Positions 54,761 to 63,881 are shown, counted from the stretch's first letter. The stretch is 64,000 nucleotides of DNA from Enterococcus alishanensis (GCF_019218635.1 NZ_JAHUZB010000004.1:401352-465351); one strand, 5' to 3'. Numbers and translations: made by a program. Notes: a model not told the origin generated them from the letters alone.

Positions 54761-55870
54761 TTAGGCGCTTTTCTCTTCTAACATTGAAATTACCTGAAAT
54801 CTTTGTTCTAATTTGGCATCTGCATATGTATCTAATGTCATCTGAGTAGATGCGTGTCCTAATAAAGCACTGATTGATGCAATATCTCCATTAGATTCGA
54901 TACATCTAGTCGCAAATGTATGACGCAATTGATGAAAATGAATGTCATCTAAACATGCTTTTGATCGTAACTTATGAAAATAATACGTCAATAAGCGTGG
55001 TTCACAAGGTTTTCCTTTTGCCTCTAAAATATAATTTCCTTGAGATTTTTTTCTATAGGCTAATAAACTAGCTCTCAATTGTTGGGTCATGGGAATTAAT
55101 CGAATAGATGCATCTGATTTAGAATCGGTATAGCACAATTGTGTATTTTTATTTTTTAAAGGTAAAAGAATTCGTTGGTAGGTGTGGGAGATCTTTAAAA
55201 TACCCCTATCAAAATCTACGTCTTCCCAACGTAAAGCAGCAATTTCACCAATCCGTAATCCAGCAGATAAACCTAAAAGTACAGCTAATTCTCCCTTTCC
55301 TTTCTTTCCATTAATAACTGACTCTAATTGTTTTTGTTGCCTAACAGATAAAGAAGAGACTTTATTTTTTTTTACCTTAGGCAATTGTATTTGCAAACAA
55401 GGGTTAGTCTTTAGTTTTCCTTGTCGAACCGCTTCATTTAGGCATTGATAAAGTACACGATAGATAACTTGGATGGAGCTAGAGGACAATCCCCTTTTTT
55501 TCCAAGTCATTATAAGCATCTGTAATTGTTCCTTATCTAGCTCATTCAGTAAGCATTGTCCTATAGAAGGATAAACATATGTCAATAACTTATACTTATA
55601 ACTGGCATACGTGGAAGGTTTAACGGTATCTTGAATACTATGAATCCACTGTTCTCCCCAAATTGTTACAGGAATTGCGCCTTCTCCTTTTAATTCACGT
55701 ATTGTTTGATACTTCACCTTTAATGCATACAATCTATTTCTAACTTCAGCATAAGATCGATTATAAATGTAACCATATTTAATTTGGCCATTGTCTTTTC
55801 GTCCTTTAATAAAACGACCTTCCCAACGACCATCTTTACGTTTATAGATATTCTCTCCTCTACGACTCAT
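54761..55870 (-). CDS. Tyrosine integrase of an integrative element
   Basis: This 369-residue integrase has an N-terminal arm-binding domain (KRKDGRWEGRFIKGR), a core-binding SAM-like domain (about 60-150) and a catalytic domain with the Arg in GLRIGEIAALRW, HQLRHTFATR and LLGHASTQMTLDTYA (Tyr nucleophile). It is like the integrases of Tn916-type and phage-derived islands. AAGGAGTG precedes the ATG. Repeated TGACGG pairs flank the gene. No excisionase or conjugation genes are nearby, so the element is probably reduced. Confidence 0.88.
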   Translation of the reverse strand: MSRRGENIYKRKDGRWEGRFIKGRKDNGQIKYGYIYNRSYAEVRNRLYALKVKYQTIRELKGEGAIPVTIWGEQWIHSIQDTVKPSTYASYKYKLLTYVYPSIGQCLLNELDKEQLQMLIMTWKKRGLSSSSIQVIYRVLYQCLNEAVRQGKLKTNPCLQIQLPKVKKNKVSSLSVRQQKQLESVINGKKGKGELAVLLGLSAGLRIGEIAALRWEDVDFDRGILKISHTYQRILLPLKNKNTQLCYTDSKSDASIRLIPMTQQLRASLLAYRKKSQGNYILEAKGKPCEPRLLTYYFHKLRSKACLDDIHFHQLRHTFATRCIESNGDIASISALLGHASTQMTLDTYADAKLEQRFQVISMLEEKSA

Positions 55871-56267
55871 AGTGCACTCCTTTTTTATAAAAAATTATTT
55901 TTTAGTGACGGCTTAAATGACGGCTAATAAAAATGACAAAAGTAGATTTTATAAATTATTTTCCTTTTTTTAAGGTATTAATATACAAAATTATGATGAA
56001 AAATATTTTTTTTTGAATGAATTTATTGATTCAAGTGTAAATGAATAATATAATGAAATTCATAGCAAAGAAAATCACTCAAATATTCTTGTTTTTTATA
56101 AAAATAAGAAAAAATATCTATACAATGGTAAGAACTAGTTTAACAGCCAGCTTAAAAATAATTTTTTTTTAAAACCGTTATCTTTCGTTTTTGATATAAT
56201 TGAGATGAGCCTATGTTTAAAAAAAAAATGATTCAGAAATGTACGGTTTTTTAATGACTTGTCCTTG
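55871..56267. other. Intergenic region between integrase and IS3 element
   Basis: About 400 AT-rich bases. A pair of TGACGGCT motifs lies at 55904-55924; otherwise no gene or RNA was seen. Confidence 0.5.
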
Positions 56268-56467
56268 GGCTCTTATGTCAATAATCCGAACAAAATAAAG
56301 AGAACGAGTAAGATGATCGTTACCGGAAATACTTCATTTTAGTAAAAAAAGAGCGCACTAAGCACTCTTTATAACTGCGATACCCTTATGGGATAGATAA
56401 AAGTCGTAATCAAATAAACCTCCAAAAATTTATCTTTTTCTCAGAAGAAATGGATGCGCTCAGTTTA

Positions 56468-57298
56468 CTATGCAACTAGTGAAATACGATCACTGTTGTA
56501 CCAGCGAATATAGCTATCAATACCAACAATGGCTTCATCTATTGTTTTAAATGCTTGGAAGTTCACATATTCTCGTTTCAAAATAGAGTGAAAACTCTCT
56601 ATTCTAGCGTTGTCTCCTGGGCAACCCTTACGAGAATAAGAATGCTTTATCTTATTATTCTTTAAGGTGCTTTCAAAGAGGTCACTCGTGTACTGACTAC
56701 CCATGTCACTATGAATAATTGTGATTCCTGACTCACTTAAATCTACTTTTTCTAAAACACTTGTAGCTAATTCTTTTGTCATAGTTTTGCCAATTTTATG
56801 GGCGATTACCCTTCGGGTTACTGGATTATAGAGACTAGCCAAATAAACCCACTTTCCTCTAACTGGAATATAGGTAATATCTGTTAAAAGAACGGTAGAC
56901 CAGTCGTCCTTTTTTCTGATTAAATTTGGTAATTGAGGACTTTCAGTATAGGTTTTAGGTTTTTTTATTTTCTTTATCATTCGTGATTGGATCCCTAATT
57001 CACGCATAAGACGATAAATAAGATAGCGACTAACTGGAATATTTAAGTCTTCATTAAAATACTTTGTCATTCTCGGCTAGCCATACATTGGATAGGCTAG
57101 CCAAGAGTCTAAAATTTTCTCTTTGATTTGTTGACGTCGGATCATCCGTTTATTTGGTTTCCAGTTCAAGTAATCATAGTAAGTTGTTCTTGGTATTTTA
57201 AGCACATTTAAAATACGTGTAATGCGGTGTTTAGCTTCTAAATTTATACGAATTACTCGTAATACATTCGCTCGTCCTTTAGCGATTAATCCTTTGCC
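56468..57298 (-). pseudogene. IS3-family transposase OrfB with internal stop
   Basis: The frame runs from GKGLIAKGRANVLRVIR through YPMYG, a TAG stop (about 57070), then PRMTKYFNED to NSDRISLVA. The usual sequence is YPMYGYPRMT, so a Tyr codon became TAG. The DDE motif is present after the stop (LLTDITYIP, IHSDMGSQYTS, NARIESFH). OrfB is in the -1 frame relative to OrfA, as expected for programmed shifting, but the stop should abolish activity. Confidence 0.85.
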
Positions 57299-57549
57299 AA
57301 AAGCACCGCTGCTCGCTTTAAAATATCAATTTCTTCTTTCAATCGCTTATTTTCCTTTAATAATTCCCTTTCTTTTGTAGAAAGAATATTTTTATCGTTT
57401 GGATCTGCCTGGCGTATCCATTTAGCAACTGTAGATAGACTGACGTTGTATTCTTTTGATAAAGAATTAGCAGACCGACCGGTCTGATTGAGTGCTATCA
57501 GGGACGCTTTAAATTCTGTTGAATATCTTGTAGTTGATTTTTTCTGCAT
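57286..57549 (-). CDS. IS3-family transposase OrfA
   Basis: This 87-residue protein has a helix-turn-helix (SANSLSKEYNVSLSTVAKWI) and a leucine-zipper tail (ERELLKENKRLKEEIDILKRA). It is the DNA-binding half of an IS3 transposase. AAGGAG precedes the ATG. The end overlaps OrfB by 13 bases in the -1 frame. Confidence 0.88.
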   Translation of the reverse strand: MQKKSTTRYSTEFKASLIALNQTGRSANSLSKEYNVSLSTVAKWIRQADPNDKNILSTKERELLKENKRLKEEIDILKRAAVLLAKD

Positions 57550-57676
57550 ATAAAAAACTCCTTTAATAGATTATAGCGAACAATCTTGTCCGTAGTTCTA
57601 TTATAGGAGCCTTGCATTTTCTTAAATAACTCCATAAAGTAAGGGAAACAAAGACATTTTATAAAGGAGAAATAAA

Positions 57677-57953
57677 ATGATGAATAAAGACGAATTAGCT
57701 TCAAATGTAGCTGATAAAACAGGGTTAACAAAAAAAAGACGCATTAGCTGCTGTAAATGAATTATTAAATACCATTGAAGAATCGCTATCACAAAAGGAA
57801 AAAGTTCAAATCATTGGCTTTGGTAATTTTGAAGTAAGAACTCGTTCGGCGCGTAAAGGACGCAATCCACAAACAGGAGAGGAAATTTCAATTCCTGAAA
57901 GTAAAGTACCAGCATTCAAAGCAGGTAAACAACTAAAAGATGCTGTAAATTAA
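57677..57953 (+). pseudogene. HU DNA-binding protein, frameshifted in a run of A
   Basis: Behind AAGGAG the frame reads [20 protein letters not shown] and then breaks. Removing one A from the run of eight A near 57735 gives [14 protein letters not shown], followed by the HU signature [21 protein letters not shown] to [13 protein letters not shown], about 91 residues in all. It is a second HU-like protein in an accessory context; the native copy should be elsewhere. The shift may be genuine or a homopolymer error. Confidence 0.82.
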
Positions 57954-57963
57954 AGTTACTTGT

Positions 57964-57994
57964 AGACTCTCGTTTTTAGACGAGAGTTTTTTTA
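57964..57994 (+). terminator. Intrinsic terminator of the HU gene
   Basis: The stem ACTCTCGT/ACGAGAGT (57966-57973 and 57980-57987) is followed by seven T. Confidence 0.85.
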
Positions 57995-58372
57995 TTGCAT
58001 GTAAAAAATCATATTTTTCACTGAATATTTCCAACATAACCATAGGTAACACTTTTTATTTAGTCTTTAAAATTGATATACAGGCTTATATTGATTTTTC
58101 TTTATGCAACTTTTGGGTGTATATTAATTGTGATTGAAACTGTCCGTTGTAGGTATACTTGTAATGGACTTTTTTTGACAATATACCAACCATACCTGAC
58201 TATTATAGATTTCCATTAAGTATATGAGTTACAAATATTGATAAATAATTTGTGCAAAATTCTTAGATTCACATAAAAAACTATAAAAAACCAATAATAA
58301 TGCACAATTAATAAAACTTATGTTATTATAAAACAATAAGAAAGTGCTTTCACAAAGAAAGGAGTATATTTC
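57995..58372. other. Leader region of the secreted-protein cluster
   Basis: About 380 bases with no gene. GAAAGTGCTTTC at about 58338-58349 is a palindrome resembling a cre half-match but lacks the central CG. No confident promoter was assigned. Confidence 0.4.
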
Positions 58373-59080
58373 ATGAAAAAAATTGTTTTAAGCGTAGGTT
58401 TGTTGGCTGGTTTAGGATTAGGTTTATGCTCAGGGATAGAAGCAAAAGCTGAAAACTTGGGGTTAGAGAATCTGTTGTTCAGATCGTATAATCCGAATTC
58501 TGGAGAACATTTTTTTACTACTGATTATGCGGAAGCAAGTTGGTTAGCTAGTCAAGGTTGGGTTGGAGAACAAACTGCTTGGAGTGTCCCAGAAAAAGGT
58601 GACATTGTTTATCGTCTATACAATCCGAATGCAGGAGACCATATTTATACTAAAAGTATCGTAGAATATGACTGGTTAGCTGAACAAGGTTGGACTCAAG
58701 AAGGGGAATCTTTCTTAAGTGATACTAGAGATGAGGTACCAGTTTATCGTAGTTATAACAAGAATGCTTTAAAAGCAGGTGCTCATATGTTTACTACTAG
58801 TAAAAGTGAACATGATGGTCTTATTAATATCGGATGGAATAATGAAGATATATCTTTTTATGCAGAGTCTTCTTATTCTAAATTAGAAAAAGAAGTTGCC
58901 TATTGCGAATCAACATTCAAAGAAGAAGACTATCCTACCGCAGATTTTGCAGAATTCGAAGCTACTTTAACTACTGTTAAAGCGACTTTAGAAAATCCAA
59001 ATTCAACAAAAAATGACTTATTGCAAGCTTCCATTGATTTGCATAATGCTGCTTCAAAACTTCTATCAATAGTTGAATAA
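58373..59080 (+). CDS. Secreted DUF5648-type module protein with FIVAR-like tail
   Basis: This 235-residue protein has a signal peptide (VLSVGLLAGLGLGLCSGIEA), then three DUF5648-like repeats (about 36-165: FRSYNPNSGEHFFT, VYRLYNPNAGDHIYT, VYRSYNKNALKAGAHMFTT), then a helical FIVAR-like segment (about 170-235). It consists almost only of the shared module, with no enzyme domain, so it may act as a binding or blocking protein. AAAGGAG precedes the ATG. It starts a run of four plus-strand secreted-protein genes. Confidence 0.83.
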   Translation: MKKIVLSVGLLAGLGLGLCSGIEAKAENLGLENLLFRSYNPNSGEHFFTTDYAEASWLASQGWVGEQTAWSVPEKGDIVYRLYNPNAGDHIYTKSIVEYDWLAEQGWTQEGESFLSDTRDEVPVYRSYNKNALKAGAHMFTTSKSEHDGLINIGWNNEDISFYAESSYSKLEKEVAYCESTFKEEDYPTADFAEFEATLTTVKATLENPNSTKNDLLQASIDLHNAASKLLSIVE

Positions 59081-59107
59081 TTTCAAAAAAAACTACGGAG
59101 GGTCACT

Positions 59108-60253
59108 ATGAAAAAATTAGTAAAAGTTTCTATGCTAGTTGGTTTGTCTATCATTGGTTTAAATATTTATTCAAATAATAGTTTTGCAGAAGAAATCCCT
59201 AGTAATGAAGTTGACCAAAGTATATTAAGTGAACAAGAAAATAGTCAGATACAAACAGTGACTGATTCTGAAGTATCAACTTCTACGATTCAAGATGATT
59301 ATTACGAATCAGAAAAACAAAAAGCTTTAGATGCAGGGTATACTTTAGAACAGTTTGAAGCAATTATGTCTATGCCAAAATATGACGCTGTTGCCTCGAG
59401 ACCTGAAACTAGCACATCGATGACCCCAGATCAACAAAAAGTTGTTAATTTAGCAATAGATTTGGCAAAGAGAAATATTCCATATGTTTGGGGAGGAAAA
59501 ACTCCCTCAGGATTTGATTGCTCAGGATTAACACGATATATATACTTGAATACAGTTGGAGTAAATATAGGAGATTGGACAGTACCTCAAGAATCCAGCG
59601 GAAAAGAAGTTAATTTATCTTCATTGAAACCAGGTGATTTATTATTTTGGGGATCTAGAGGTAATACGTATCACGTGGCCCTATATATTGGAAATGGACA
59701 GTACGTCCATGCGCCTCAACCAGGTGAATATGTTAAAGTCGCAAATATTGACTGGACATACTTTGCACCGAGCTTTGCTAGACGGGTGCTAAGTGATGCT
59801 CCAGTAAATAGACCTAGTACTAATGGCCAACGGGATAATGAACAATTTGTATTCAGAATGTACAATGCTAATGGTGGCAGCCACCATTATACTACGAATG
59901 TTAGTGAAGCCTCTGGCCTACAAGATGTTGGTTGGAAATATGAAGGAGTTGGATGGGCGGCACCAAAAACTGGCAACAATGTTTATCGATTATACAATTC
60001 TAATAACGGACGCCATATGTACACATTAAGTGCAGGTGAAAGAGACAGTTTAGTACAATCTGGTTGGAAATACGAAACAATTTCTTGGAAATCTGGTGGA
60101 AACATAAAAGTCTACCGTGTGTATAACCCGAATGCTAAAGGTTCTCAAGAGAGTCATGTATATACGACAAGTACGCCTGAATATAAAAATTTAGTGAATG
60201 CTGGTTGGAAATATGAAGGAATAGCGTGGTATGCTCTCCGTGAAATGCAATAA
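59108..60253 (+). CDS. Secreted NlpC/P60 peptidoglycan hydrolase with DUF5648-type module
   Basis: This 381-residue protein has a signal peptide (1-28), an acidic linker, an NlpC/P60 domain (about 105-230) with Cys138 in FDCSGLTRY, His189 in YHVALYIG and His201, and three DUF5648-like repeats (about 245-378). NlpC/P60 enzymes cut D-Glu-meso-Dap or similar stem peptide bonds. The module probably tethers it to the wall or to a glycan. It lies 27 bases after the 58373 gene, so they are one operon. CGGAGGGT precedes the ATG. Confidence 0.9.
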   Translation: MKKLVKVSMLVGLSIIGLNIYSNNSFAEEIPSNEVDQSILSEQENSQIQTVTDSEVSTSTIQDDYYESEKQKALDAGYTLEQFEAIMSMPKYDAVASRPETSTSMTPDQQKVVNLAIDLAKRNIPYVWGGKTPSGFDCSGLTRYIYLNTVGVNIGDWTVPQESSGKEVNLSSLKPGDLLFWGSRGNTYHVALYIGNGQYVHAPQPGEYVKVANIDWTYFAPSFARRVLSDAPVNRPSTNGQRDNEQFVFRMYNANGGSHHYTTNVSEASGLQDVGWKYEGVGWAAPKTGNNVYRLYNSNNGRHMYTLSAGERDSLVQSGWKYETISWKSGGNIKVYRVYNPNAKGSQESHVYTTSTPEYKNLVNAGWKYEGIAWYALREMQ

Positions 60254-60301
60254 ATCTAGATTTATTACATTGGATTTACGATAACGTATATTAATTTTAT
60301 T

Positions 60302-60336
60302 GAAAAGTCAAAAAGATTTCTTCTTTTTGACTTTTT
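60302..60336 (+). terminator. Intrinsic terminator of the NlpC/P60 gene
   Basis: AAAAGTCAAAAAGA pairs perfectly with TCTTTTTGACTTTT (60303-60316 and 60322-60335) and ends in six T. Confidence 0.8.
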
Positions 60337-60408
60337 TAATAATAATCCAAGAGCACAAAATAAAATACGGAGTGTTAAAAAATGAATAATTCAAAGGGGA
60401 AATGAAAA

Positions 60409-61212
60409 ATGAAAAAAATATTTTTAGTATTATTGAGTTCTTTATTTATTTTCATTGGTTTTAGGGGTATTTGTACAGAAGCCGAAGAACTTGATATAAC
60501 GCCTCAAGTAGATTTTACTTCATTACCAACTGAACTATATAAAGATTCTAGTGGTCAAATTAACTATAAGATTCATGATGTTTTAGGAGTTTCTGTTGAT
60601 GGAAATATTACTTTTTGGTCAAATAATGAAAAAATACTACAAATTAGTTCTAAGGGTGAATGGAATGCTTTGGAAACCGGTAATGTATCTGTAACTTACT
60701 CTGTCAACCTGTCGGAAGACTCTTTGGAAAAACTAAAACAGAAGTATCCTAATGATACATTTATTATAAAGGATATTGGGAACGTAATTAATTTTAATAT
60801 TGTTTCTAAAATTGAAACAACTTCTCGATTATATAATCCTAACTCTGGTGAACATTTTTACACCAATAATTATTCTGAAAAATTAAATCTTTTTTCACAC
60901 GGATGGGTTGACGAAGGTCATGCTTGGACTTCTTTAGCCACATCAGATATACCTGTTTATCGACTATATAACCCTAACTTTGGTAATCATCATTATACTA
61001 AAAGCGTGGCTGAAAATATTTTACTGATTGATTTAGGATGGAAATATGAAGGAATTGCTTTTTATAGTTTTGAATCAACCAACAATCCTGTTTTTCGTCT
61101 CTATAATCCAAATTCAGATGCCGGAAGTCATTTTTTAACTTTAGATTTAAACGAACGAAATTCGTTGATTAATCTTGGATGGAGAGACGAAGGAGTCGCT
61201 TTTAATGCATAA
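60409..61212 (+). CDS. Secreted protein with N-terminal strand domain and DUF5648-type module
   Basis: This 267-residue protein has a signal peptide (FLVLLSSLFIFIGFRGICTE), a Big-type strand domain (about 30-135, with FWSNNEKILQISSKGEW and GNVSVTYSV) and three DUF5648-like repeats (about 140-265). The module lacks an enzyme partner in this protein. AAAGGGGAAATG precedes the ATG. Its end overlaps the protease start by eight bases (ATGCATAA), so translation of the two is coupled. Confidence 0.8.
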   Translation: MKKIFLVLLSSLFIFIGFRGICTEAEELDITPQVDFTSLPTELYKDSSGQINYKIHDVLGVSVDGNITFWSNNEKILQISSKGEWNALETGNVSVTYSVNLSEDSLEKLKQKYPNDTFIIKDIGNVINFNIVSKIETTSRLYNPNSGEHFYTNNYSEKLNLFSHGWVDEGHAWTSLATSDIPVYRLYNPNFGNHHYTKSVAENILLIDLGWKYEGIAFYSFESTNNPVFRLYNPNSDAGSHFLTLDLNERNSLINLGWRDEGVAFNA

Positions 61213-62485
61213 ATTATTTAGAAACATTTTGAGTTTTTCAATCATTTCCATATCTTTATTCTTAGGAACTACTTCCTTTGCTGACGAAAATTGGACAACT
61301 GTTACTAGTACTGGTGAATCTTATGTTGTTCCTGAAACTATCAATGCTAATTTGCCTTATCAAGATGGAACGTATATTACAAATGACGCTACAACATTCT
61401 CAAACGTTGGAGGAATTCCCTTTACCTCTTCAAATAGTAATTCCAATTTAGAATCTATAATTGGATCAGATGATAGGGCTAAAGTTACAAATACAAAAAT
61501 TTTTCCGTATAGCGCTACGGTATTTATATCAGCTACCTTTCCAAATAACAAAACATATATTGGTAGTGGGAACATGCTTTCACCTGATAGCGTCTTAACA
61601 GCGGGACATGTTATATACAGTAAAGAAGATGGTGGATGGGCTACTAATGTCGTAGTTGTCCCCGGATTAGATGGAAATACCGCACCTTTTGGTTCGGCAA
61701 TTGGGACAAAATTGTTATCTGTTTCTGGATGGGTTAATAGTTCAAATAGTGATTATGATATTGCCATGGTGAGGGTTAATAAACCTATAGGTTACAGCAC
61801 CGGATGGTATGGTCTAAATACTAATGCACAGATTAATCAAAATGTAAATACAGCTGGTTATCCTGGGGAAAAGGCTTCTACAATGTGGAAAGCCAATGGA
61901 CCAATAACCACTCTCAACACAAATAGTATTTCTTATTCGATTGATACTACCCCAGGACAAAGTGGCAGTCCTATTTATGATTCAAATTATAAGGTTCTTG
62001 CAACTCATGCCTATGGTATGGGAGATTATGGAAACTCTGGCACAAGAATAAATTCTACTGTATTCTCGTGGATAACAAATCAAAACAAAGACTACGTGTC
62101 AATATTTAGGATTACTAATCCAAATAATGGTGTTCATTTTTATTCATCTAGTCCATCTGAAATCAGTAATCTCCTGAGAGTAGGGTGGAAATCAGAAGGA
62201 GTAGGTTGGTTCGCTCCTTCATCCGGAAACTCAATTTATAGGGTTTATAATCCCAATAGTGGTCTCCATTTTTTCACACAGTCTAGTGGGGAACGTGATA
62301 ATTTAGTTAAACATGGATGGAAAAACGAGGGTATTTCTTTTTACTCATCTAATAGTGGAACAGCAATATACAGAGTCTATAATCCTAATAGCGGACAGCA
62401 CTTCTTTACAGCAAGCGAATCTGAAAAAAATAATTTAGTGAGATTCGGATGGAAAAATGAAGGTATTTCATGGTATGGCTTATAA
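61205..62485 (+). CDS. Secreted V8-like serine protease with DUF5648-type module
   Basis: This protein of about 426 residues has a signal peptide (1-26) and a chymotrypsin-fold protease domain (about 90-290) with His135 in LTAGHVIY, Asp185 in SDYDIAMV and Ser253 in PGQSGSPIY, as in staphylococcal V8 glutamyl endopeptidase and enterococcal SprE. Three DUF5648-like repeats fill the last 130 residues. The propeptide is about 60 residues. Start at 61205 is within the end of the upstream gene, behind GAAGGAG. It probably cleaves host or surface proteins. Confidence 0.9.
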   Translation: MHKLFRNILSFSIISISLFLGTTSFADENWTTVTSTGESYVVPETINANLPYQDGTYITNDATTFSNVGGIPFTSSNSNSNLESIIGSDDRAKVTNTKIFPYSATVFISATFPNNKTYIGSGNMLSPDSVLTAGHVIYSKEDGGWATNVVVVPGLDGNTAPFGSAIGTKLLSVSGWVNSSNSDYDIAMVRVNKPIGYSTGWYGLNTNAQINQNVNTAGYPGEKASTMWKANGPITTLNTNSISYSIDTTPGQSGSPIYDSNYKVLATHAYGMGDYGNSGTRINSTVFSWITNQNKDYVSIFRITNPNNGVHFYSSSPSEISNLLRVGWKSEGVGWFAPSSGNSIYRVYNPNSGLHFFTQSSGERDNLVKHGWKNEGISFYSSNSGTAIYRVYNPNSGQHFFTASESEKNNLVRFGWKNEGISWYGL

Positions 62486-62588
62486 GTATTATTAGGTATC
62501 TTCAATTTAAAATAGTAATAAAAACAAATACGATAAAATAGTTATTTAACCATTAGGAAGATGTAATACAGCTCAACTCAAGGAACAA

Positions 62589-62613
62589 GCCCACCAAGGT
62601 TTTGGTGGGCTCT
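62589..62613 (+). terminator. Intrinsic terminator behind the protease gene
   Basis: The stem GCCCACCAA/TTGGTGGGC (62589-62597 and 62602-62610) is followed by TCTTCTT. It resembles the hairpin at 63882. Confidence 0.75.
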
Positions 62614-62666
62614 TCTTGTGAATTTTAATTGGTCTAGCTAACATGGCTTATCAGAATCCTCATCCT

Positions 62667-62780
62667 TCAACATTCTTCTTTTTCTAAAGATTGTGATTCT
62701 TGGAGAAATCTATTTTCACTCTTAATTATTTTATCCAACGCTTTATTTATTTTTGAGATATTGATTTTAACGAGATTTTT
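62667..62780 (-). pseudogene. Short coding-like remnant
   Basis: On the minus strand an open stretch reads KINISKINKALDKIIKSENRF then LQESQSLEKEEC and stops at 62667, without a start codon or ribosome binding site. It looks like the C-terminal piece of a small helical protein from a mobile element, with low confidence. Confidence 0.3.
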
Positions 62781-62790
62781 TTCTCAAAGC

Positions 62791-62827
62791 ACCCAACGTT
62801 ACACAACCCTGTTGTGTAACGTTGGGT
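62791..62827. repeat. Perfect 16-bp inverted repeat with 5-bp spacer (recombinase core-site candidate)
   Basis: ACCCAACGTTACACAA (62791-62806) and TTGTGTAACGTTGGGT (62812-62827) flank CCCTG. Inverted binding sites around a short spacer are the form of a tyrosine-recombinase crossover site. No T-run follows on either strand, which argues against a terminator. Confidence 0.6.
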
Positions 62828-62901
62828 AAAATAGCTGTATCCTTTGCGGCTCTAAGGGAATCATGACATTTTTATCAGAGTTCTTTTTTATATCCGCTTT
62901 T

Positions 62902-62942
62902 AACGTTACATATTATATGATACAATGTATTTAAGTAACGTT
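62902..62942. repeat. AACGTTAC inverted repeat in the recombinase promoter region
   Basis: AACGTTAC (62902-62909) and GTAACGTT (62935-62942) lie 25 bp apart just before the recombinase ribosome binding site. They share their core with the 62791 repeat, so the recombinase may bind both for strand exchange and autoregulation. Confidence 0.5.
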
Positions 62943-62959
62943 GATAGGAGCTGGTTAAA

Positions 62960-63559
62960 ATGAAGACTGTTTCACCTATTCGAGATAAAAAAAAATTAGA
63001 AGACATGAAAAAAATTTTGATTAGTACCCCGTATGGAGAAAGAAACCTCTTAATATTTTCTATAGGCATAAATACTGCCTATAGGATTTCTGATTTACGT
63101 CAATTAAAATTATCTGATGTTTTAGAAGTTTCTCGTGGCCGAATTGTTGTTAAAGATCGATTGGATATGAAAGAACAAAAAACAAGCAAGCAAAACTCTG
63201 TATTTATTTCTAATAAATTAAAGAAATTAATTTTAGATTTTGTACAATCAGAATTCCCTATGGAAATTGCCAATCGTGACTTCGATGTGTTCTTGTTTCA
63301 GAGTCGTAATGGACAGAATCAACCACTGAGTCGGCAAAGCTTCTGGCGAGTTATTCATACTGCAGCTGAAACAATCCACTTAAAAAATATTGGTCCTCAC
63401 TCTATGAGAAAGACCTTCGGTTACTTTTTATATAAACAAGGAACAAGGATTGAAATTATTCAATCGTTGTTAAATCATTCTTCCCAGAGAGAAACCTTAC
63501 GATACATTGGCATTACGCAGGAAGATAAGGATGTCGCTGTAAGGAGCCTGGAGCTGTAA
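62960..63559 (+). CDS. Small tyrosine recombinase (FimB/Xer-like size)
   Basis: This 199-residue recombinase is little more than the catalytic domain: Arg42 in AYRISDL, a Lys in KEQKTSK, His147 and Arg150 in GPHSMRKTFGY, His173 in LLNHSS and the nucleophile Tyr182 in TLRYIGI. Similar small enzymes are found on plasmids of Gram-positives and in DNA invertases such as FimB. GATAGGAGCTGG precedes the ATG. The AACGTTAC repeats lie directly upstream. It may resolve multimers or invert or mobilise the adjacent island. Confidence 0.88.
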   Translation: MKTVSPIRDKKKLEDMKKILISTPYGERNLLIFSIGINTAYRISDLRQLKLSDVLEVSRGRIVVKDRLDMKEQKTSKQNSVFISNKLKKLILDFVQSEFPMEIANRDFDVFLFQSRNGQNQPLSRQSFWRVIHTAAETIHLKNIGPHSMRKTFGYFLYKQGTRIEIIQSLLNHSSQRETLRYIGITQEDKDVAVRSLEL

Positions 63560-63629
63560 AATATTGCAAATCAATGAATATTTATATCTAAATAGGCATT
63601 CATTTGGTAAGTAGTTTTTCGGAACATAA

Positions 63630-63675
63630 AAGGGTCAAAAACTTTAAGTTTCTAGCCCTTAAGTAAGTATTTTAT
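63630..63675 (+). terminator. Weak terminator-like hairpin behind the recombinase
   Basis: AAGGG pairs with CCCTT (63630-63634 and 63656-63660) around an inner AAACTT/AAGTTT stem. A T-rich tract follows after ten bases. Confidence 0.35.
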
Positions 63676-63881
63676 TTTTTGGACTCTCATCACATAATGG
63701 TTTTTGTGAGTTGATAATTTCGAAGTATAGTTAACGCTATTATTTCACCATTAATTTTTTACAAGAACAAAAGAAATAATTTGATTAGTGTTTATTTCAC
63801 AAGATATAAAAAGATACAAATATTCAGAGCTCGACACGTGTGCCTTCTGTATTTACTAGACCAATTCAAATTAACAAGAAA

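Larger units (their letters stand above)
56268..57611. mobile_element. IS3-family insertion sequence
   Basis: The element is 1,344 bp. Its ends are GGCTCTTATGTCAATAATCC on the left and the complement of GGCTCCTATAATAGAACTAC on the right, imperfect inverted repeats. TTG occurs directly outside both ends (56265-56267 and 57612-57614), a 3-bp target duplication as expected for IS3. It carries orfA and a broken orfB on the minus strand, and sits about 65 bases before the HU gene. Confidence 0.78.

Noticed and set aside
58338..58349. GAAAGTGCTTTC considered as a cre site
   Set aside because: The central CG of the cre consensus is replaced by TG, and no promoter elements are in register.
62791..62827. 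Perfect inverted repeat considered as an intrinsic terminator
   Set aside because: No T-run follows on either strand, and the core recurs in the recombinase promoter.
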